Part shown: piece by piece, positions 24,012 to 33,007 of the stretch | How positions within the stretch are numbered: position 1 is the first letter of the stretch | How the letters are laid out: the number at the start of each line of letters is the position of its first letter | Assembly: GCF_905187505.1 (NCBI RefSeq) | Contig: NZ_CAJJIC010000012.1 | Location: forward strand, 1-33,117 | Length of the DNA: 33,117 bases | Reading direction: 5' to 3' | DNA from: an uncultured Mailhella sp. | GTDB taxonomy: Bacteria > Desulfobacterota > Desulfovibrionia > Desulfovibrionales > Desulfovibrionaceae | Translations under genes and position numbers: made by a program | The notes under the pieces: generated by a model | Databases searched by the model: none | Told to the model about the DNA's origin: nothing | What the model saw: the letters and a program-made list of their open reading frames with translations, nothing else

Positions 24012-25688
24012 TCAGCGGTGTATGGGACGCCAGGAGATTTCCGGGCCGTTTTTGCCGTTGACTATGCGGATGAACTGACCGTTGAGCATGGGGTTGGTGA
24101 AGGGGTAGTCGGAACGCTGCATGTTGCCCCGGCTTTCCCTGCGCTCAAGCGCGCAACGGATCATGACTTCGCCCATGTCCATGATGGCGAGGGTTTCCGA
24201 GGCACGCATGAGTTCGTGGGCCGTGGGAGTGCACAGTTCTGAGTCCACGCGGCGGCGCATGTCGCCCAGGAACTTGAGGCCCGATTCCAGCAGGCTTGCA
24301 GAACGTACCTTGTGCGGACCGGGGGCGGCGAAATCGGTAAGAATCTGCTGCACGGCGTGATTGCACTCCTGCCAGGTGGCTCCGTTGCTGCGGGCGGCAA
24401 AGGCGCTGTAGTAGGCCATGCGTTTCTGGGCCCACGGGGTATGTTCCACGTCCGGACAGGGGGAGACTTTTGCGGCGTAGGAGGCGGCCTGCTCACCGCT
24501 GATGAGACCGAAGACGGCTGCTCCGCCGATGTTGGTACGGAAATTGCCCACATGATCGCCCACGGCATATACGCCGGGAAGGTTCGTTCCGGTCCTGGGA
24601 TCGATTTCTATGCCGCGTATGCCGTGAGGCTCGTACTGACCGAACACCACGCCGTGACGGCCGGGATCCACGCCTTCCTGCTTCATCTGGGCAAGAAAGC
24701 CGGTGAGCCCCTCGCAACCCATGGCCCAGAGCATATGCTTGAGATCGTCTTTGCTCGCTCCTCCGCAGTCCATGACGGCCGGGCCTCTGCCGTTGACCAT
24801 GAGGTCGGAGAAGGAGGAATTCCAGATGTCGCCGGTGATGTCGCTGGTTTCTCGGCTCGGCACGGTGGTGAAGGGGCCTATGGGCGTGCCGTCGGGGTAT
24901 CGGTACACGCCCAGCCACGTGGCCTTGCCGCAGCGGGAGGAGTAGCGGGGACCGGCGTGCCTGTAGCCCCGGTCCATGCCTACGAGCGCGCCTCCGATGC
25001 GCCAGAACTGGGCGATGGATTCTCCTGTGCAGGCGGGACACACGCCGATGTTGAACATGAGTCCGGGAGTGTTTGCGGAGACGAATATCCGGCAGGGGTT
25101 GCCTGTGGCAAGAATGACGGCCTTCGCCCGAACGATGCGGAAGGCGGGTTTTTCTTCGCTGGTATCGAGGGCAAGAACACCGCCCATGCCGCCTTGCGCA
25201 GGCAGAAGCTCCAGTACGGGAGAATGATTGACAATGACGGCTCCGGCTTGGCGGGCCTGTGAGGTAAGCACTTTCTTCTGATTGCTGCCGTCATACTTCA
25301 GGAAGGCACGGGGTCTGCCGGGAAAGGCGTGGCCTTCGAACAGCCAGTCGCCTCTGGGCTTCATGTTGATGCCCCAGGAGTGCCACATGTCCACCACTTC
25401 CCTGCTGCGCATGAGGGAGGCGTCGAGCACGTCGCGGTCCTGATCTCCGCCCACGAGACTGCCCAGAATGGCATCCCTGGCTGTGGCGAGATCGCCATGA
25501 ACCTCGGGAATGTAGCAGGCAAAGTGGTCGTTTCCGCCCGCGCCGGATCCGCTCCGTTTGGTGTTGGCCTTTTCCAGAACGATGGTGGAGACTCCGGCCT
25601 TCGCCGCGCCTACGGCGGCCATGAGACCGCCTATGCCGCCTCCTGCGATGACGACGTCGGCATCGAGAATTTCCTTAATCGGCAGCAT
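24012..25688 (-). CDS. FAD-dependent oxidoreductase B, adenylylsulfate-reductase-alpha-like
   Basis: A 558-residue flavoprotein. The FAD fold is DADVVIAGGGIGGLMAAVGAAK (9-30), followed by VLEKANTKRSGSGAGGNDHFA (37-57), the pattern seen in AprA-type members of the fumarate reductase/succinate dehydrogenase family. A second FAD segment is GVYAVGDHVGNFRTNIGGAAVFGLISGEQAA. It lacks a signal peptide or Tat motif, so it is cytoplasmic. The start was put at the ATG at 25688, because AAGGAGG lies five bases before it; the in-frame GTG two codons earlier overlaps that site. The gene overlaps the upstream ferredoxin gene by 14 bases, copying the ferredoxin-then-flavoprotein order of aprBA. Host APS reductase is not implied: sequence and ferredoxin size differ. 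Substrate unknown. Confidence 0.8.
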   Translation of the reverse strand: MLPIKEILDADVVIAGGGIGGLMAAVGAAKAGVSTIVLEKANTKRSGSGAGGNDHFACYIPEVHGDLATARDAILGSLVGGDQDRDVLDASLMRSREVVDMWHSWGINMKPRGDWLFEGHAFPGRPRAFLKYDGSNQKKVLTSQARQAGAVIVNHSPVLELLPAQGGMGGVLALDTSEEKPAFRIVRAKAVILATGNPCRIFVSANTPGLMFNIGVCPACTGESIAQFWRIGGALVGMDRGYRHAGPRYSSRCGKATWLGVYRYPDGTPIGPFTTVPSRETSDITGDIWNSSFSDLMVNGRGPAVMDCGGASKDDLKHMLWAMGCEGLTGFLAQMKQEGVDPGRHGVVFGQYEPHGIRGIEIDPRTGTNLPGVYAVGDHVGNFRTNIGGAAVFGLISGEQAASYAAKVSPCPDVEHTPWAQKRMAYYSAFAARSNGATWQECNHAVQQILTDFAAPGPHKVRSASLLESGLKFLGDMRRRVDSELCTPTAHELMRASETLAIMDMGEVMIRCALERRESRGNMQRSDYPFTNPMLNGQFIRIVNGKNGPEISWRPIHR

Positions 25689-25941
25689 GAGCACCTCCTT
25701 GTTCTGAATTTTTCAGGAAGGGGGAATCCACGTGCAGTATCATGTGGCTTATGGGGTGACGCAGGGTGATGGCTCCCGCGGGGCAGTCGAGTGCGCACAC
25801 GTTGCAGTGCCAGCATTCGTCGGGATATCTCACCGTGGGAATTTCGTTTCGTGCGGGTCTGCATCCGAAAACTTCCAGCGGACATATGTCTGCGCACAGC
25901 CCGCAGCGCAGGCATTTCTCGGGAGAGATGACGGGAGGCAT
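25675..25941 (-). CDS. 2[4Fe-4S] ferredoxin, AprB-like partner of flavoprotein B
   Basis: An 88-residue ferredoxin with two complete cluster motifs: C10-x2-C13-x2-C16-x3-C20-P and C43-x2-C46-x2-C49-x3-C53-P. The 13-residue spacing between them contains aromatic residues as in AprB. The C-terminal 30 residues have no further cysteines and may wrap around the partner. It overlaps the start of flavoprotein B, so equal production and a two-subunit enzyme are likely (inference). It would pass electrons between a cytoplasmic donor and the flavin. AAGGAG lies before the ATG. Confidence 0.88.
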   Translation of the reverse strand: MPPVISPEKCLRCGLCADICPLEVFGCRPARNEIPTVRYPDECWHCNVCALDCPAGAITLRHPISHMILHVDSPFLKNSEQGGAHAAD

Positions 25942-25991
25942 ACAAGACTCCTTGTTTCGTACGGGGGCGGGGGCCCGCCCCCGGGGAAAAA

Positions 25992-27032
25992 CTACTTTTC
26001 GGCGCCGATGGCCTTCAGGAGATTTTCGTGCTGGGTGACCACGTTGCCGGTCCAGAGACCCTTTTCGCGATAGTAGCGCACCACGCCTTCATGATAGGGG
26101 GGGGCATATTCATAGATGGTGCCGAAGTCGGCGGCGATGGGAGAGATGTTTTCCCATTCGCTTCTGTTTTCATCGACGGCCTTGATGATGCCGTAGGCCA
26201 CTTCGGGGTCCATGTCTGCCCGTGCGTAGATGCCGTTGCGGTACAGGATGGCGCGGCCGATGGCCGAGGTGTTGTTGAAGTAGGGGGCATGGGCGGGCAG
26301 ACTGCCGATGAAGAATCCCGTGGGCAGGTGTTCCATGAGATACGCGGCCTCCTGTTCGGAGGGTTCCACATAGACGTTGGCGCCGCCGGAGGTCTCCAGT
26401 TCCATCATGAAGGGGCCGGAACCGGTACTGAGGGCGGCATCTACGCGGCCTTCCACGATGTCGCTGGTCATTTCGCGGAAGTTTATCATGGTGAGGGCTG
26501 CCTTGAGGTCGGATTCCTTGAGACCTGCGCTGGCGAGGAGGGTGAGGCCCACGCGGTCGAACAGAGGATTGCCGGGCTGACGCATGGTGACGACGCGTCC
26601 CTTGAGATCGGAGTACTTCGTGATGCCCTTGTCGGGAAGGGTGATGCATCCGTACAGGGCCCGGGCTCCGGGAATGACGGTGCGCAGGAAGGGCTTTGCG
26701 CCGGTTTCCGTCTTCCATACGCCGAGGCCCTGCAGCAGTTCCACGGTGTCGGGACCGGCATGCATGGCCAGGTCCACCTGTCCCTTTTCCATCTTGGGCA
26801 GCCAGCTTGCGGGACCGCCTATGGGCTGCACGATGACGCGTTCCACGGGAGTATGCTTTTCAATGGTCTTGGCCATGGCCGTTACGGCCATGTGCATGAC
26901 GTTGCCCGAGGCGGGAACGGAAATGACCAGCTTTTTCGGCCATGCGGTGTCGGCAAGAGCGCAGGCGGGAGCGAAGCTGAGCGCGGCCGCGGCCAGTGAA
27001 CAGAGCATGATGGAGAAGGTGCGTCTTTTCAT
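25992..27032 (-). CDS. TAXI-family TRAP transporter substrate-binding protein
   Basis: A 346-residue periplasmic protein with a Sec signal peptide (MKRRTF, hydrophobic core, cleavage after ACALA near residue 27). The mature protein shows TAXI-type features: KKLVISVPASGNVMHMAVTAMAKTIEKHTPVERVIVQPIGG, then LPKMEKGQVDLAMHAGPD, and DLKGRVVTMRQPGNPLFDRVG. TAXI proteins capture a carboxylate substrate and hand it to a TRAP permease driven by ion gradients; known ligands include glutamate-like compounds, but most are uncharacterised. The start at 27032 is fixed by the signal peptide and AAGGAG upstream. The reading frame stays open far upstream, but that part is a shadow of the permease gene. Confidence 0.9.
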   Translation of the reverse strand: MKRRTFSIMLCSLAAAALSFAPACALADTAWPKKLVISVPASGNVMHMAVTAMAKTIEKHTPVERVIVQPIGGPASWLPKMEKGQVDLAMHAGPDTVELLQGLGVWKTETGAKPFLRTVIPGARALYGCITLPDKGITKYSDLKGRVVTMRQPGNPLFDRVGLTLLASAGLKESDLKAALTMINFREMTSDIVEGRVDAALSTGSGPFMMELETSGGANVYVEPSEQEAAYLMEHLPTGFFIGSLPAHAPYFNNTSAIGRAILYRNGIYARADMDPEVAYGIIKAVDENRSEWENISPIAADFGTIYEYAPPYHEGVVRYYREKGLWTGNVVTQHENLLKAIGAEK

Positions 27033-27076
27033 ACGTGACTCCTTGGTAGAGGGTTGGACGGAGGGAAAACGCTGTG

Positions 27077-29023
27077 TCAGACGGCGCAGACCTTTTCGGT
27101 CTTCATCCGGTAGAAGAGGTAGCCCATGAAGGCGATGAGAGCGGCGAGAACGGGATATTGGATGATGTCCGGCAGCGGCACGAATATGGCTATGCCGCCC
27201 GCGGCCAGCACGATTCTTTCCCACAGAGCGAGAGGCACGAGCAGGTACTTCGTCCACGCGCCGGATATGGCGAGCAGTCCCGTGAAGGAGGCCAGAAACA
27301 CGAGGGCCGTCTCCCACAGAGGTCCTATGAAGAGCAGGGCGGGATATACGACGAAGGCCCATGGAACGAGAAATCCGGCAATGCCCATGCGCAGGGCGAG
27401 AACGCCCGTCTTGGTGGGATCGCCGCCGGATATGCCGGACGCCACGAAGGCGGCGATGGCCACGGGCGGAGTGATGAAGGAAAGCGCGCCGTAGTAGAAC
27501 AGGAACATATGCACGGCCAGAGGTTCCACGCCGCTTCCCACGATGGCCGGAGCCAGCATGGTCACGGTGAGCAGGTAGCAGGCGATGGACGACATGCCCA
27601 TGCCGAGCACGAAGGAGGCCGCGCCTGCCATGAGAAGCATGAGATAGATGTTGTTGCCCGCGATGGAGCCCAGCTCGTTGGAAAGATTCTGTCCCGTGCC
27701 GGTCACGGTCATGGCGCCCACAAGGATGCCTATGGCCACGCTGAGCGGAATGACCATGTTCATGCCCATGGCCGTGTTTTCCAGTACGATGAGAAAACGC
27801 TTCCAGTTCAGTCTGGTCCTGCGGGAGAAGGCCGTGCATACGACGAGGGCGACGAGCGTGTACACTATGCTTGTTTCTGCGGAGAACTTGAGAAAGCCCA
27901 TGCATATGATGAGCACGCCGAAGGAGGGCAGATAGTACCAGCCTTCGCGCAGCACGTCGCGTACCTTGGGCAGATTTTCCCTGGGTTCGCCCACGGCGCA
28001 GAGCCGAATGGCCTCGATGTCGGCCTGCACGAGCAGCGTGCCGTAGTACAATACTGCCGGCAGGAAGGCCGCAGCGCACACGGCCCAGTAGCTGACGCCG
28101 AGAAAGTCGGCGATGAGGAAGGCCGTCGCGCCCATGATGGGCGGAGTGAACATTCCGCCTGTGGAGGCCACGGCTTCCACGGCGCCCGCCAGTTCTGCGG
28201 GGAATCCCGTCTTCTTCATCATGGGAATGGTGATCTGCCCGGTGGTGGCCACGTTGGCGGCTACGGAGCCGGAAAGGGAGCCGAAGAACATGCTGGAGAG
28301 TACGGCCGTCTTGGCGGGGCCGCCGCGGTACGCACCAAGGCAGGCTCTGGCCAGATCGCTGAAGAAGTCGCTTGCTCCGGTGACGGTGAGGATGCAGCCG
28401 AAGAGAATGAAGCCCGGAACGGTGGAGGCGACCGTGCCGACAATGCTGCCCCAGTAGCCTTCGCCGCTCAGAAACATCCAGCCCGTGGCTCCGGCGTAGG
28501 TGAAGCCCGTGCTCATGAGAAATCCCGGGAACAGGTCGCTGTACACGAAGTAGAAAAAGGAGCCCACGGACAAAATGACGGGTGCCAGACCGGAGGTGCG
28601 ACGCACGGCTTCCATGAGGGCCACGGAAAAGCCGCCGGCAAGCAGCATCTGCCACCAGGTGGCGTCGCCCCAGGAATAGATGAGCGAGTCGGAGTTGCAG
28701 GCTATGTAGGCACACGCTGCCGCCGTCCACAGGATCATGACGGCTTCATACCAGTGCAGCCGCTCCATGTCGGCGCCCTTTTTGGGCGGCACGGCCAGCA
28801 GTACGAGACTTACCAGCGCTCCTGCACATATGGCGCGATGGGCCACGGGGTAGATGATGATGCCGAGGGTGAAGAATACCTTGAGCAAGGTGAGTATGAT
28901 GTATATGGTCCAGACGGATCCCAGAATGAAGGCCAGCTTGAAGCGCAGGGGACGCTCTCCGAGAGGAGTGCCCGGGCCGTACTTCTTCTGGGACTGGACG
29001 TCGGCGGTGCTGTTCTCTGCCAT
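27077..29023 (-). CDS. TRAP transporter fused permease (small + large membrane subunits)
   Basis: A 648-residue polytopic protein. The first ~150 residues form the small DctQ-like part with four helices; the rest is the large DctM-like ion-translocating domain, with conserved glycine-rich segments. Examples are GAVEAVASTGGMFTPPIMGATAFLIADFLG, ILVGAMTVTGTGQNLSN and FLFYYGALSFITPPVAIAAFVASGISGGDP. Such 4TM-12TM fusions are the usual partners of TAXI binding proteins. Imports the operon's substrate using a sodium or proton gradient. AAGGAGG precedes the ATG; 44 bases separate it from the binding protein. Confidence 0.93.
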   Translation of the reverse strand: MAENSTADVQSQKKYGPGTPLGERPLRFKLAFILGSVWTIYIILTLLKVFFTLGIIIYPVAHRAICAGALVSLVLLAVPPKKGADMERLHWYEAVMILWTAAACAYIACNSDSLIYSWGDATWWQMLLAGGFSVALMEAVRRTSGLAPVILSVGSFFYFVYSDLFPGFLMSTGFTYAGATGWMFLSGEGYWGSIVGTVASTVPGFILFGCILTVTGASDFFSDLARACLGAYRGGPAKTAVLSSMFFGSLSGSVAANVATTGQITIPMMKKTGFPAELAGAVEAVASTGGMFTPPIMGATAFLIADFLGVSYWAVCAAAFLPAVLYYGTLLVQADIEAIRLCAVGEPRENLPKVRDVLREGWYYLPSFGVLIICMGFLKFSAETSIVYTLVALVVCTAFSRRTRLNWKRFLIVLENTAMGMNMVIPLSVAIGILVGAMTVTGTGQNLSNELGSIAGNNIYLMLLMAGAASFVLGMGMSSIACYLLTVTMLAPAIVGSGVEPLAVHMFLFYYGALSFITPPVAIAAFVASGISGGDPTKTGVLALRMGIAGFLVPWAFVVYPALLFIGPLWETALVFLASFTGLLAISGAWTKYLLVPLALWERIVLAAGGIAIFVPLPDIIQYPVLAALIAFMGYLFYRMKTEKVCAV

Positions 29024-29058
29024 GGTAGCCTCCTTGAGGCGCGGAAAAAAAGTGCCTG

Positions 29059-30768
29059 TCAGTTGTTACCGGTGGGGAAGTGAAAATTGTCCATGTAGTA
29101 GCGTTCCGGCTGGACCTTGTAGCGTTCCAGGGGAACTTTTCTCGTCGTGTACTCGGCCTGACCGTCCTTGTTTCGTATGACGATCCAGCAGAGCCAGTGC
29201 TCGTTGTCGCGGTGAGGAAAGTCGGCACGGAAATGGCCGTCGCGGGATTCCTCGCGCATGAGCGAGGCATTCAGCGTGAACTCCGTGAGCATGGCCATGG
29301 CCTCGGCTTCGCGGGCCTTCATGAGATAATGGGGGTCGGGCGCGCCGAGAGAGGGAAGTACCTCCTGTTGAAGGACACGCAGTTTTTCCAGGCCCTTTTT
29401 CAGGCCCTGAGCCGTTTTAAGAATGCAGACGTCACAGGAACTTATGATTTCCTGTATGCGCCGTACGGCGTCCTTGGGGGCCAGACCTTCCCTGCCGAGA
29501 GGGGCGAGGGCCGCATCAAGCTTCTGCCGGACGTCGGCCTTGTCGAGCGGTCTTTCCTCGTGTTCGAGGGCGAATCGTCCGGCGTTTTCTCCGGCGATGT
29601 AGCCCGTGGTGGCCACAAGGCACATGGAAAGGCCACCCATGTACACGCCGCCGTCAATGCCGCAGCTGCGACCGGCCGAATAAAGTCCCTCCACGGGCGT
29701 GGAGCAGTCCTTTCCGCACATGACGCCGCCGTAGGACGTAAGCACCTGCGGCATCCATTCCTGCGGCCTGCCGAAGAAGTCTATGCCGATTTCGAGCAGC
29801 TTGGTGTCGTGCAGTTTCGCCCAGCCAGCCTTGGGACGAAGAGCGCTTACGCTTTCCTTCGGCATACGGCTGGTGTCGAAGTATATGGGGCCCCTGCCGG
29901 CAGCCACTTCATGCGCCATGCCCCGGACATTGTAGTGCGGATCGCCCTTGGCTCCGAGGGTGGGAGCATAGCGGCTCATGAAGTCTTCGCCCAGTCTGTT
30001 CACGAAACGCGCGCCGTGGGGCAGCAGATTGGTCTGGCCTTCCCAGGCAAAGAGCTTCGGCGTGTTCCATACGCGGATGAATTCGAAGTTGCGCAGCGGC
30101 AGACCTGCGTTGAAGGCCAGAGGAACGCCGTCGCCTGCGCAGCTGCTCATGTGGTAGGAGGTCTTCCATCCGCCCATGTTGGCGGCCAGCACCACGGCGC
30201 GGGCGCGGCATACCACGGGGCGGCCGCTCAAAGTATGAAATCCGGCGGCTCCCACGGCTCGGCCGTCTTCCACCAGCAGGTCGGTGACGTATATGTTGCC
30301 CATGCGGCGAACGTTCAGTCGGTCCATTTCTCCCAGAAGTTCGCGGCGGAGATTGGCGCCGCCGGAACCGAGAGGCACTGAAAGGTAGGACTTCATGTTG
30401 GCAAGGCCGCGCTGCGGCACGGGAATGAGATGGCCTTCGTCGTCACGGCGAAAATGATGGCCGAGTGCCTCGTAATCACGGAAGCGGTCGGTGGACTGGC
30501 GCAGGATTTCTTCCATGAAGTCCTGTTCCACAAGGCCGTCGTAGTAGTAGACGAGCTCACGGAGCATGGCGTCGATGTCGTCCCCGGGCAGCCGGGCTAT
30601 CATGTCGCCGCCGCACATGCTGCCGAGTCCGCCCCAGTCACGCGGTCCCTTGTCGATGACGAGCACGTCTTCCACGTGTTCCCGGGCCTTCTTGGCCGCC
30701 CACATTCCGGCAAATCCGCCGCCGACGATGAGCACGTCGGCATTCAGTATCCAGGGAGTCAGTTTCAT
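29059..30768 (-). CDS. FAD-dependent oxidoreductase A, FrdA/AprA-like flavoprotein
   Basis: A 569-residue member of the fumarate reductase/succinate dehydrogenase/APS reductase flavoprotein family. FAD fold: ADVLIVGGGFAGMWAAKKA (10-28) and VLVIDKGPRDWGGLG. The capping region HGARFVNRLGEDFMSRYAPTLG, followed by NVRGMAHEVAAGRGPIYFDTSRMP, matches the substrate-domain segments that in FrdA/SdhA carry the proton-delivering arginine. The second FAD segment is GLYSAGRSCGIDGGVYMGGLSMCLVATTGYIAGENA, and the C-terminal helical domain contains LTEFTLNASLMREESRDGHFRADFPHRD, as in SdhA and AprA. No export signal, so cytoplasmic. Start at 30768 overlaps the upstream stop (ATGA) with GGAGGA upstream. Likely receives electrons from the GltD-like protein (inference). 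Confidence 0.85.
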   Translation of the reverse strand: MKLTPWILNADVLIVGGGFAGMWAAKKAREHVEDVLVIDKGPRDWGGLGSMCGGDMIARLPGDDIDAMLRELVYYYDGLVEQDFMEEILRQSTDRFRDYEALGHHFRRDDEGHLIPVPQRGLANMKSYLSVPLGSGGANLRRELLGEMDRLNVRRMGNIYVTDLLVEDGRAVGAAGFHTLSGRPVVCRARAVVLAANMGGWKTSYHMSSCAGDGVPLAFNAGLPLRNFEFIRVWNTPKLFAWEGQTNLLPHGARFVNRLGEDFMSRYAPTLGAKGDPHYNVRGMAHEVAAGRGPIYFDTSRMPKESVSALRPKAGWAKLHDTKLLEIGIDFFGRPQEWMPQVLTSYGGVMCGKDCSTPVEGLYSAGRSCGIDGGVYMGGLSMCLVATTGYIAGENAGRFALEHEERPLDKADVRQKLDAALAPLGREGLAPKDAVRRIQEIISSCDVCILKTAQGLKKGLEKLRVLQQEVLPSLGAPDPHYLMKAREAEAMAMLTEFTLNASLMREESRDGHFRADFPHRDNEHWLCWIVIRNKDGQAEYTTRKVPLERYKVQPERYYMDNFHFPTGNN

Positions 30769-32417
30769 GCGTTGTCCTCCGTGACCGGGCGCACGGTATC
30801 GAGAGTGCGGGGCAGTCTTTCCTTGAAGGGATGAACATGGATGGCGTCGGCCGGGCAGCGGACTTCGCAGGTGTAGCAGGTCATGCAGTCGTCCGTGTAG
30901 GCTATGCGCGCTCTGCCGCCGCAGGTCAGGCAGCGTCCGGCTTCGGCCATGGCGGCGTCCAGAGAAAGTCCCAGGCGGCATTCGGAAAAGCCGCAGAGGG
31001 CGTTCTTCCTGCGGTCGTTTCTTCTGACATGCGCTATTTTGGAGGGATCAAGCCTGGAGAGCATGTCTGTTGCCACGGGGCGCTCGGGAACGGGCCGGTT
31101 GAGTTCTGCACCGGAGAGAAAGCGATGCACGGAAATGGCCGCGCGTCTGCCCGAGGCCACGGCCGCAGTTACCGAGGCCGGTCCGCTCACTACGTCGCCT
31201 GCGGCGAACACGCCTTCGAGGGAGCTTTCCATCGTGGCTGCATCCACCCGGATGCGTCCGCGTTCCGTATCCAGGCACGGGGCAAAAGGCTCGACGTCGC
31301 TGTGCTGTCCAATGGCAAGAATGACCATGTCGGCCGGGAACAGACGTACGGCTGCGGGATTTTCATCGAACACCGGGGCAAAGCGGCCGGCATCGTCGGT
31401 GACGGAAAGACAGGGACGGCAGAAAAGTCCGTTCAGCCTGCCGTTCTCATCCCGTGAAAGACCGAAGGGCCCCCAGGAACCTTGCACGGCAATGCCCAGA
31501 GAGCGGGTTTCCTCCACGTTGTGGGGAAAGGCAGGCAGGGAGTCTTCCGCTTCCAGACTTACGATGGTCACATTGTTCGCTCCGAGACGCAGGGCGCTCA
31601 CGGCGGTATCCATGGCCACGTCGCCGCCGCCTACCACGACGACACGGCTGTTTTCTGAAACGGCGGGGGCGGACTTCATGCGTACGGAGCGAAGAAAGTC
31701 AAGTCCGGTCAGCACGCCGGCCGTATCCTCTTCGCCTTCAAGACCGGCATGTCTTCCTTCCGAAGCTCCTATGGCCAGAACCACGGCGCGGAAGCCTTCC
31801 TTTTTCAGAGCGTCGAGTCCGCCTTCAGCAATTTTTCTGTTGCAGACGAAGCTTATGCCGGCGTCGCGGAATTTTTGTATCTGCCTTGCCATGAGGTCAT
31901 CGGGCACGCGGTAGGCGGGAATGCCGTAGCGGAGCATTCCTCCGGGTTCAGGCATGGACTCGAACACTGTGACGGGATAGCCTTCCTCCGCCAGATACCA
32001 TGCCGCCGAGAGACCGGCAGGACCGGAACCGACTACGGCAACGGGAGAAAGGTGACGCCGGGGAAATCTCGGAGAAGACTGTGCAAGGTCGAGATCTCCG
32101 AGAAACTGCTCCAGCGCGTTGATGTTGACGGCAGCGTCCACGTCGGTGCGCGTGCAGGCGCATTCGCAGGGGTGGAAGCATACGCGTCCGGTCATGGCGG
32201 GAATGGGCATGGTGCGCTTGAGAAGAGCGAGAGCCTCCTCCACACGGCCGTTCTGCAGCAGGTAATGGCAGCCCCGTATGTCCGTTCCCGCAGGACAGGC
32301 GTCCATGCAGGGAGACTCTTCCGGCTGATTCGTGTCGAGTCTGAACACGTCCAGCGGACAGGACTTGAAACAGGTCCCGCATCCCGTGCATCTGGCGGGA
32401 TCGATGGAACTAATCAT
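30765..32417 (-). CDS. GltD-like NAD(P)H/FAD oxidoreductase with extra ferredoxin domains
   Basis: A 550-residue electron-transfer protein built in four parts. Residues 1-22: a ferredoxin motif C10-x2-C13-x2-C16-x3-C20-P. Residues 35-110: the GltD/NfnB N-terminal cysteine domain (C37-x3-C41, then GRVCFHPCECACTR with C80 and C84). Residues 125-460: the two-nucleotide flavoprotein fold, with FAD site VVGSGPAGLSAA (128-139) and NAD(P) site VVVVGGGDVAMDT. Residues 496-525: C496-x2-C499, then C511-x2-C514-x2-C517-x3-C521-P. After the NAD(P) strand the usual GltD arginine pair is replaced by SLEAED, so NADH may be preferred (inference). It should feed reducing power from NAD(P)H or ferredoxin to the operon's flavoproteins; bifurcation as in Nfn is conceivable but unproven. 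Overlaps the MarR gene by 8 bases and the next gene by 4. Confidence 0.88.
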   Translation of the reverse strand: MISSIDPARCTGCGTCFKSCPLDVFRLDTNQPEESPCMDACPAGTDIRGCHYLLQNGRVEEALALLKRTMPIPAMTGRVCFHPCECACTRTDVDAAVNINALEQFLGDLDLAQSSPRFPRRHLSPVAVVGSGPAGLSAAWYLAEEGYPVTVFESMPEPGGMLRYGIPAYRVPDDLMARQIQKFRDAGISFVCNRKIAEGGLDALKKEGFRAVVLAIGASEGRHAGLEGEEDTAGVLTGLDFLRSVRMKSAPAVSENSRVVVVGGGDVAMDTAVSALRLGANNVTIVSLEAEDSLPAFPHNVEETRSLGIAVQGSWGPFGLSRDENGRLNGLFCRPCLSVTDDAGRFAPVFDENPAAVRLFPADMVILAIGQHSDVEPFAPCLDTERGRIRVDAATMESSLEGVFAAGDVVSGPASVTAAVASGRRAAISVHRFLSGAELNRPVPERPVATDMLSRLDPSKIAHVRRNDRRKNALCGFSECRLGLSLDAAMAEAGRCLTCGGRARIAYTDDCMTCYTCEVRCPADAIHVHPFKERLPRTLDTVRPVTEDNA

Positions 32418-32988
32418 GGTTCACTCCTTGATCGGCGTTTGCGGTCCTTAGTTCTGGTTGTTCGGAAGAGAGGCACCGGGAGGAATTCTTTTCGTCGAGC
32501 TCAAGCGGACCGCGCAGAAAGGCGTCGGGCACGAGATCCTCGTCCGCTATGTCCATGATGCCGACAAGAGTCGTGAAGAATTCCTGAAGCATGCTCTTGA
32601 AATTCTGCCACTCTTCCGTGCTGTACATTTCATGGGTCAATATCCGGTAGTTCTCCATGGCATGATTGCCCCGGAGATAAACCTTTCTTCCGTATTCCGT
32701 AAGTTCCAGCGTATAGTGACGCTTGTCGTTGGTTCTCACTTTGCGGCATATGAGATCGAGTTTCTCAAGTTCCGTGCATATTCTGGAGAGATTGTTCCTG
32801 TCCATGCCGATGAGTCTTGCGAGAGCCGTTTGGCTGAGATCGCTTTTCGAGTATATTTCACGGAGAATGATAAACTGTATTCTATTTATATTACATCCAG
32901 ATATTTTCATTATTCTGTTTGTAATTGTTGTTATAAGATGGTGCAGCTGCGACATAGGGAAAACAGGTATGTTCTCTGGTATGATCAT
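32410..32988 (-). CDS. MarR-family transcriptional regulator of the operon
   Basis: A 192-residue winged-helix regulator. The DNA-binding domain covers about residues 35-100, with helix-turn-helix SQTALARLIGMDRNNLSRICTELEKLDL and the wing RTNDKRHYTLELTEYGRKVY, including the D-x-R wing motif. The N- and C-terminal helices would form the dimer interface; the last ~30 residues are a non-conserved polar tail. It is the first gene of the ten-gene operon, overlaps the GltD-like gene by eight bases, and its own leader carries two palindromic operators, so negative autoregulation relieved by the imported substrate is likely (inference from layout). Its coding sequence, especially the first half, is much richer in A+T than its neighbours, suggesting a different origin. 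AAGGAGG precedes the ATG. Confidence 0.9.
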   Translation of the reverse strand: MIIPENIPVFPMSQLHHLITTITNRIMKISGCNINRIQFIILREIYSKSDLSQTALARLIGMDRNNLSRICTELEKLDLICRKVRTNDKRHYTLELTEYGRKVYLRGNHAMENYRILTHEMYSTEEWQNFKSMLQEFFTTLVGIMDIADEDLVPDAFLRGPLELDEKNSSRCLSSEQPELRTANADQGVNHD

Positions 32989-33007
32989 GTTTTCCTCCTT
33001 TTAGATG

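Noticed and set aside
22531..24078. 515-codon plus-strand frame opposite the MmgE/PrpD gene
   Set aside because: Antisense shadow of a conserved enzyme; no recognisable protein features.
24012..25688. Assigning flavoprotein B as the host's dissimilatory APS reductase (AprA)
   Set aside because: Central domain differs from AprA, the ferredoxin partner is only 88 residues, and sat or qmo genes are not nearby; only family-level similarity is supported.
27033..28730. Upstream extension of the TAXI binding-protein frame
   Set aside because: Overlaps the TRAP permease out of frame; the signal peptide and ribosome site fix the start at 27032.
27074..29083. 669-codon plus-strand frame opposite the TRAP permease
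   Set aside because: His/Glu/Gly-rich antisense translation typical of a hydrophobic gene read backwards.
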